A DNA stretch of 7,685 nt, from NCBI GenBank assembly GCA_038883475.1, contig JAVZMA010000030.1:1-7685 (forward strand), read 5' to 3'. The notes under the pieces were generated by a model, which was not told the origin of the DNA, searched no databases, and saw nothing but the letters and a program-made list of their open reading frames with translations. Position 1 is the first letter of the stretch, and every line of letters starts with the position of its first letter. Shown here in pieces: positions 4,526-7,685 of this stretch. Position numbers and translations under genes: made by a program. This DNA is from JAVZLH01 sp038883475. Lineage in GTDB: Archaea > Thermoproteota > Bathyarchaeia > Bathyarchaeales > Bathycorpusculaceae.

Positions 4526-6004
4526 TTATGGTGTATATTTAAACGGATGCTTGCTTCTGTCCTTGTTCTCTATAAGCTCCTTCAGTGTGGGTCTTCCCTC
4601 CACTGCTTTTCGAATAGCGTGACGCATAGCCTTGTAATTGTTTATGTAGACACGCTGTCTGTCAACAGCTGTCGGGTGAACAAAAACGTTTGCGATTATG
4701 ATTAAGTATTCAGCAGCCTTCTTTGGAATTGTTCCATCTGCAACACTGTCAACAACCGCTTTTGCCACTGCTGTTTGAGCCGGTCCATAAACCATGCTGG
4801 CTTGCCGCATACTGGTTATCGTAACCGTTGGAACAATGAGTGTTGGCGGCTTAACAGCTAAGTTTGGCTCCAGTATAGCTAATAACGGCTCATGACCCGG
4901 CGTGGGTGCAGCTTTAGCCTTAACAAAAGCTTCGCCTACTGGGCCGTCTTTTTTGCCGATGACCAGGTCTATGTGGGCTACTTCCGCGCCTTGTCCAGCT
5001 AAAGCCTCGCCTACGCGGAGATTAAAATCCTTTATGATTTTCGGGGTTATGTCAACGGCCATAAAACGTTGTTCTATGGGCTTTTCTCCAACCTCAAAGG
5101 TTACTGGTTTCGGCTTTATCTTGCCTATTTTCTCTAAATCCAAGCGTAATTCTTCCCTTGCCTCATAAGTTAGTTCGCCTCCGACGCTTAGAGGCTGCCT
5201 AACAGGGCCAACCTTTATTTTCATCATGTTTAAGGCTGCTTTTGTTCCGACAGGACCGCTTGCAGCGATTATCCTCGCTATCTTCTGCACTTTATATTGC
5301 AGTTCACGAGCTTTTTGCAGTTCGCCATTTTTAACGTAGTTGTAGAGTTGAACCCAGATGTCCGGTATGACGTTTGCGCTGGCAAGTATGGCGCCTGAAC
5401 AGCCAGCAGCCAAAGCTGCGATAACAACCTCATCATGTCCACACAACACATTAATTTTATCTCTTACTTTCTCTAACACAGCTAAGATGAAGTTTAACTG
5501 TCCACTGCTGTCTTTTATGCCAACTATGTTGGGAATTTGCGCCAAATCCTCAACCATCTGCCAAGGGAGAGGCAGCCCCGTGCACTGTGGAATGTTGTAT
5601 AAGATTATTGGAATTTCAACTTTGCTTGCTATTGTGTCGTAATGCTCGTAGATTCCACGGTCTGCAGGTTTCAAGTAAAAAGGCGTCACAATCAAGGCAG
5701 CATCAGCGCCCACGTCCTTCGCATACTTCGTAATTTCTAGGGCTTGGTCTGTTCCGCTTGCCCCTGTTCCAGCAACCACCGGAACACGCCCATTAACTTC
5801 GTCGACCACGACTTTTATGACACGCTTTTTCTCTTCCTCCGTCATATTTACAAACTCGCCGGTCGTGCCACATGGAACAACCCCGTGAACACCTAACTGA
5901 ATGCAATGATTAACTAGAAAACGCAGTTTTTCCTCATCAACAGCCTTTCCATCATCTGTAAAAGGCGTAACTAAAGCAGGTAAAATTCCTTCAGGCTTAA
6001 ACAT
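4526..6004 (-). CDS. DapA/NAL-superfamily class I aldolase fused to formaldehyde-activating enzyme (Fae)
   Basis: This 492-aa protein has two complete domains joined by a short linker. Residues 1 to about 295 form a DapA/N-acetylneuraminate lyase TIM barrel, which binds pyruvate as a Schiff base. The relevant residues are G-T-T-G-E (46-50, Thr47/Thr48), T-P-F-Y (107-110, Tyr110), Y-N-I-P (136-139, relay Tyr136) and V-G-I-K-D (161-165, Schiff-base K164). The Arg of E. coli DapA (Y-N-V-P-S-R-T-G, Arg138) that binds the aspartate-semialdehyde carboxylate is Cys141 here (Y-N-I-P-Q-C-T-G). Residues from about 313 to 492 are Fae, which joins formaldehyde to tetrahydromethanopterin to make methylene-H4MPT. 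Its signature is V-G-E-A-L (331-335), E-V-A-H-I-D-L-V-I-G (341-350, conserved H344), E-P-N-L (379-382), Y-G-P-A-Q (406-410) and K-H-P-F (485-488). At about 170-180 aa this domain is full length. ATG 6004 has a GAGGGGG site 7 nt upstream. The pairing suggests an aldolase that releases or consumes formaldehyde and passes it to the C1 carrier. The true substrate is unproven; another aldehyde or a KDG-type sugar acid remains possible. Confidence 0.95.
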   Translation of the reverse strand: MFKPEGILPALVTPFTDDGKAVDEEKLRFLVNHCIQLGVHGVVPCGTTGEFVNMTEEEKKRVIKVVVDEVNGRVPVVAGTGASGTDQALEITKYAKDVGADAALIVTPFYLKPADRGIYEHYDTIASKVEIPIILYNIPQCTGLPLPWQMVEDLAQIPNIVGIKDSSGQLNFILAVLEKVRDKINVLCGHDEVVIAALAAGCSGAILASANVIPDIWVQLYNYVKNGELQKARELQYKVQKIARIIAASGPVGTKAALNMMKIKVGPVRQPLSVGGELTYEAREELRLDLEKIGKIKPKPVTFEVGEKPIEQRFMAVDITPKIIKDFNLRVGEALAGQGAEVAHIDLVIGKKDGPVGEAFVKAKAAPTPGHEPLLAILEPNLAVKPPTLIVPTVTITSMRQASMVYGPAQTAVAKAVVDSVADGTIPKKAAEYLIIIANVFVHPTAVDRQRVYINNYKAMRHAIRKAVEGRPTLKELIENKDRSKHPFKYTP

Positions 6005-6040
6005 GTAATTTCCCCCTCTATTTAAGCCGTGTTCTCATAT

Positions 6041-6049
6041 CATATAAGC
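6041..6049 (-). promoter_or_regulatory. Probable TATA box of the aldolase-Fae gene
   Basis: On the minus strand GCTTATATG lies about 40 nt upstream of ATG 6004. Transcription would begin near 6019 and give a leader of about 15 nt, just long enough for the GAGGGGG ribosome site at 6012-6018. Confidence 0.5.
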
Positions 6050-6084
6050 TTTGGATATACAAAAGGACATTTCCACGATTGATT

Positions 6085-6114
6085 GTTAAAAGTTTAGGAA
6101 CAAACCGTTAAAAG
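6085..6114. repeat. Pair of GTTAAAAG repeats, 22 bp apart, in the divergent promoter region
   Basis: GTTAAAAG occurs at 6085-6092 and 6107-6114. The 22-bp period is about two helical turns, so both copies would present on the same face of DNA. They sit between the TATA boxes of the aldolase-Fae gene and the 427-aa gene, and could bind one regulator that controls both. Short AT-rich repeats also occur by chance in archaeal promoters. Confidence 0.35.
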
Positions 6115-6122
6115 ATGAAGAA

Positions 6123-6131
6123 CGCTTAAAT
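6123..6131 (+). promoter_or_regulatory. Probable TATA box and ribosome site region of the 427-aa gene
   Basis: CGCTTAAAT is centred about 47 nt before TTG 6175, predicting transcription from about 6153. The resulting short leader includes GGAGG at 6163-6167, 7 nt before the TTG. The ATG at 6161 is out of frame and stops after 12 codons, so TTG 6175 is the start. Confidence 0.5.
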
Positions 6132-6174
6132 CAACTGTGAACAAAATAAGGTTCATTGTTATGGAGGCGTTGTT

Positions 6175-7458
6175 TTGGATAATCTGCGGGAAAAGCTGAA
6201 AATTAAAGGGGAGAGTCTGGAGGAAATCAATGATTTTCTTTTGAGGAAGGATAATCCCTTAGTGAATGGTTTATTGGAAATCATTGATGAATATGGCGGT
6301 GTTAAAGAAATTAACCGCAAGGCTGAAGAAAACTGTAAACTCGAAAACATTATGGAAAAACTTGAAAAGAGAAAATCGCCTTTCATAAAAGACATTGAAT
6401 GGCTTGTTAGGCAACGGGATAAAGACGCTTTCATCAGCATAACAGACTACCGCAGAAAAATCTTAGGAGAAAAGGCAGATTCCATAAAGTTTGACGAAAC
6501 ATTTGCGGTCACGCTTGAAATTAGTGCCTCAAACTTTTTCCCGTGGCTAATAGAAGAGGCAAAGCTGGCAATTAAAAAGCAAGACCTAATGCCAGCCCGC
6601 TACATTCGCGTTCGCTCAATGAAAGAACAAATTGAGGACGAAGACATTCTCGCCTTCGCCGCAGCAATGCAGATAATAGGTGCCTCTTACGTGCAAACCC
6701 TCGACACAAAAGGAACAATGCCTGGTCTAGATGGGAAGCCAGTCAACATCCATTTAGGCGGGCCGAAGACTCTAACCGGATATTTTGGGGGTGTCGGGGC
6801 GCCTAACGAATATGCCTTGAAGTGGGTTCGCGAATACCTTTACTATTACACTAATTATGGGGTTCGGCAGGTTCTGAACACAAATTCAGGAACTGTTTTT
6901 TTGGGGTATTTGTTGCATAAGCTTGGAGTAGACATAGAGTTTAAGATATCTGTGTTCCTAGGCAACGATAACCCCTACTCGATATTGTGGACGCTTATGA
7001 CGGCTAAGCTGCTAAGCCGAGAAGATGGCTCAACTCCCCTAGTAGGCTTTAACCTTTCAAACTCCGTGAACAACCAAACAATAGAACTCACAGCCTACAT
7101 AAGGAAAGCCTTAGGCTTTGAAGACATTGTCCGCATAGAGCACCACGTAACAGAAGCCTACAGAGGCATAGTTAGACAACCATACGACCGCCTAAAACAA
7201 CTCCTAGACGTTGCGGACCACGTTAAAAACATAAGCGCAAAACATGAGGGTGGGACTCCGGAAGTTGATAAAAAACGGGGACACCCATCAGACATTCAAG
7301 ATTACTTTATGCCCAAAAAGGAAATAATGGAGAAAGGCTTAATGCCAAAACTGTTGAGAAACTACTTGGATAAACATGAAGCTGTGAACAGAACAGCTAG
7401 GGCTTTAACAGAACATGGCTTGGCCTTTATCGCCGCCAAAAACCTACATAGAAACTAA
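6175..7458 (+). CDS. Conserved-looking protein of unknown function (427 aa), probably an enzyme
   Basis: I do not recognise this family. The 427-aa product is soluble, with no signal peptide or clear membrane helix. Residues 1 to about 105 look helical and charged (K-L-E-K-R-K at 62-67), like a cap or N-terminal helical domain. From about 110 alternating hydrophobic strands and helices suggest an alpha/beta, possibly TIM-barrel, core. Gly- and polar-rich motifs that look like active-site loops include T-L-D-T-K-G-T-M-P-G-L-D-G (175-187), H-L-G-G-P-K-T-L-T-G-Y-F-G-G (193-206), N-T-N-S-G-T (235-240), F-L-G-N-D-N-P-Y-S (261-269), G-F-N-L-S-N-S-V-N-N-Q (291-301), R-I-E-H-H-V-T-E-A-Y-R-G (320-331) and K-H-E-G-G-T-P-E-V-D-K-K-R-G-H (356-370). 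H323, H324, E328, H357, E358 and H370 are possible metal or phosphate ligands. It is divergent from the aldolase-Fae gene across 170 bp, so shared regulation and a role in the same C1/pyruvate chemistry are plausible. That link is positional only. Confidence 0.85.
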   Translation: MDNLREKLKIKGESLEEINDFLLRKDNPLVNGLLEIIDEYGGVKEINRKAEENCKLENIMEKLEKRKSPFIKDIEWLVRQRDKDAFISITDYRRKILGEKADSIKFDETFAVTLEISASNFFPWLIEEAKLAIKKQDLMPARYIRVRSMKEQIEDEDILAFAAAMQIIGASYVQTLDTKGTMPGLDGKPVNIHLGGPKTLTGYFGGVGAPNEYALKWVREYLYYYTNYGVRQVLNTNSGTVFLGYLLHKLGVDIEFKISVFLGNDNPYSILWTLMTAKLLSREDGSTPLVGFNLSNSVNNQTIELTAYIRKALGFEDIVRIEHHVTEAYRGIVRQPYDRLKQLLDVADHVKNISAKHEGGTPEVDKKRGHPSDIQDYFMPKKEIMEKGLMPKLLRNYLDKHEAVNRTARALTEHGLAFIAAKNLHRN

Positions 7459-7474
7459 TGGTGCCAGACCATCT

Positions 7475-7510
7475 AAAGAGAAAGACGAAGAAAAGAGGGG
7501 AAATAAAAGG
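7475..7510 (-). terminator. Pyrimidine-rich terminator-like tract after the minus-strand partial gene
   Basis: Read on the minus strand, the 36 nt right after the TAA stop are almost all pyrimidine, with repeated T clusters (CCTTTTATTT, CTCTTTTCTTC, CTTTCTCTTT). This is the classic archaeal hairpin-free terminator. On the plus strand the same stretch is a polypurine tract downstream of the 427-aa gene, so it would not terminate that transcript. Confidence 0.55.
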
Positions 7511-7685
7511 TTACCAGTATTGTTTGGGCTTCCGCATCACAAGATAAAGTGTTGTAGCTACAAAGAAAAATGTTGTTATTCCCAAGACAACAGCCAAACG
7601 CCGCGTATTATCCAACTCATTTAGGCTGCCTTTGACTTCCCAATAAGTTTGGTTGAGCGCCGTGTATTCTTGTTGAAGGCTTGAG
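7511..7685 (-). CDS. C-terminal end of a coiled-coil/transmembrane surface protein (partial)
   Basis: The minus strand has an open frame running off the window edge. The visible 57 residues begin with a Leu/Tyr heptad-like stretch (S-S-L-Q-Q-E-Y-T-A-L-N-Q-T-Y-W-E-V-K-G-S), followed by L-N-E-L-D-N-T-R-R. One membrane helix comes next (A-V-V-L-G-I-T-T-F-F-F-V-A-T-T-L-Y-L-V), then a short basic tail ending K-P-K-Q-Y-W and TAA (7511-7513). Repeated L-x-x-x-Y/L-x-x-L coiled coils just before a single C-terminal anchor are typical of large archaeal cell-surface proteins. The N-terminal ectodomain and its function lie outside the window. The T-rich tract directly after the stop supports a real gene end. 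The gene converges on the 427-aa gene with about 50 bp between stops. Confidence 0.8.
   Translation of the reverse strand, partial: SSLQQEYTALNQTYWEVKGSLNELDNTRRLAVVLGITTFFFVATTLYLVMRKPKQYW

Noticed and set aside
4902..5642. Plus-strand open frames opposite the aldolase-Fae gene
   Set aside because: They are antisense shadows of a strongly conserved two-domain gene.
4526..6004. Simple reading as dapA of lysine biosynthesis beside hom
   Set aside because: The carboxylate-binding Arg is Cys and a full Fae domain is attached; neither fits a plain DapA.
6159..6440. Minus-strand 93-aa frame at the start of the 427-aa gene
   Set aside because: It is a Ser/Leu/Phe-rich antisense shadow of the real coding frame.
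7458..7472. ATGGT-GCCAG-ACCAT hairpin as terminator of the 427-aa gene
   Set aside because: It has only 5-bp arms, and a purine tract rather than a T-run follows on the plus strand.
1..7685. CRISPR array, tRNA, rRNA or insertion sequence
   Set aside because: I saw no regularly spaced repeats, cloverleaf-like segments or transposase-like frames.

Overview
The window looks archaeal, and I would guess a Bathyarchaeia-like lineage, though that lineage is inference. The signs are AT-rich TATA-type promoters about 25-40 nt upstream of starts, GGAGG-type ribosome sites in front of many TTG/GTG starts, an archaeal TrmI, a wHTH regulator tethered to the membrane, a secreted protein rich in N-glycosylation sequons, and a formaldehyde-activating enzyme (Fae) domain, which implies a tetrahydromethanopterin-type C1 carrier.

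Left part (1-2544, plus strand). A V4R-domain protein (257-769) carries a complete set of zinc-ligand-like residues. It is followed by a small apparent operon: a wHTH regulator with two C-terminal membrane helices (864-1322), a possible 52-aa basic protein (1343-1501), and an 86-aa two-helix membrane protein (1498-1758) coupled to it by a TTGA overlap. A 231-aa membrane-anchored extracytoplasmic protein, possibly DUF4349-like, follows (1849-2544). It has its own promoter region, where a perfect inverted repeat runs into the TATA-like sequence.

Middle part (2548-4476). tRNA m1A58 methyltransferase TrmI (minus) and homoserine dehydrogenase (plus) are divergent around a palindromic TATA element.

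Right part (4526-7685). The most notable gene is a minus-strand 492-aa fusion of a DapA/NAL-superfamily class I aldolase with a C-terminal Fae domain. The aldolase keeps the Schiff-base lysine and the Thr/Tyr relay, but the Arg that bacterial DapA uses to hold the aspartate-semialdehyde carboxylate is a Cys. The protein is therefore unlikely to be a plain lysine-biosynthesis DapA. A pyruvate-dependent aldolase that exchanges formaldehyde (or another small aldehyde) with Fae, and so with methylene-H4MPT, is the attractive reading. It faces homoserine dehydrogenase tail to tail, and pyruvate plus formaldehyde would give 4-hydroxy-2-oxobutanoate, the keto acid of homoserine. A divergent 427-aa protein that I do not recognise shares the upstream region of the fusion. 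The window ends in the C-terminus of a minus-strand coiled-coil/transmembrane protein, followed by a pyrimidine-rich terminator-like tract.

No tRNA, rRNA, CRISPR array, transposase or attachment site was seen. Positions 1-256 hold no supportable gene, only a short inverted repeat and promoter-like sequence.
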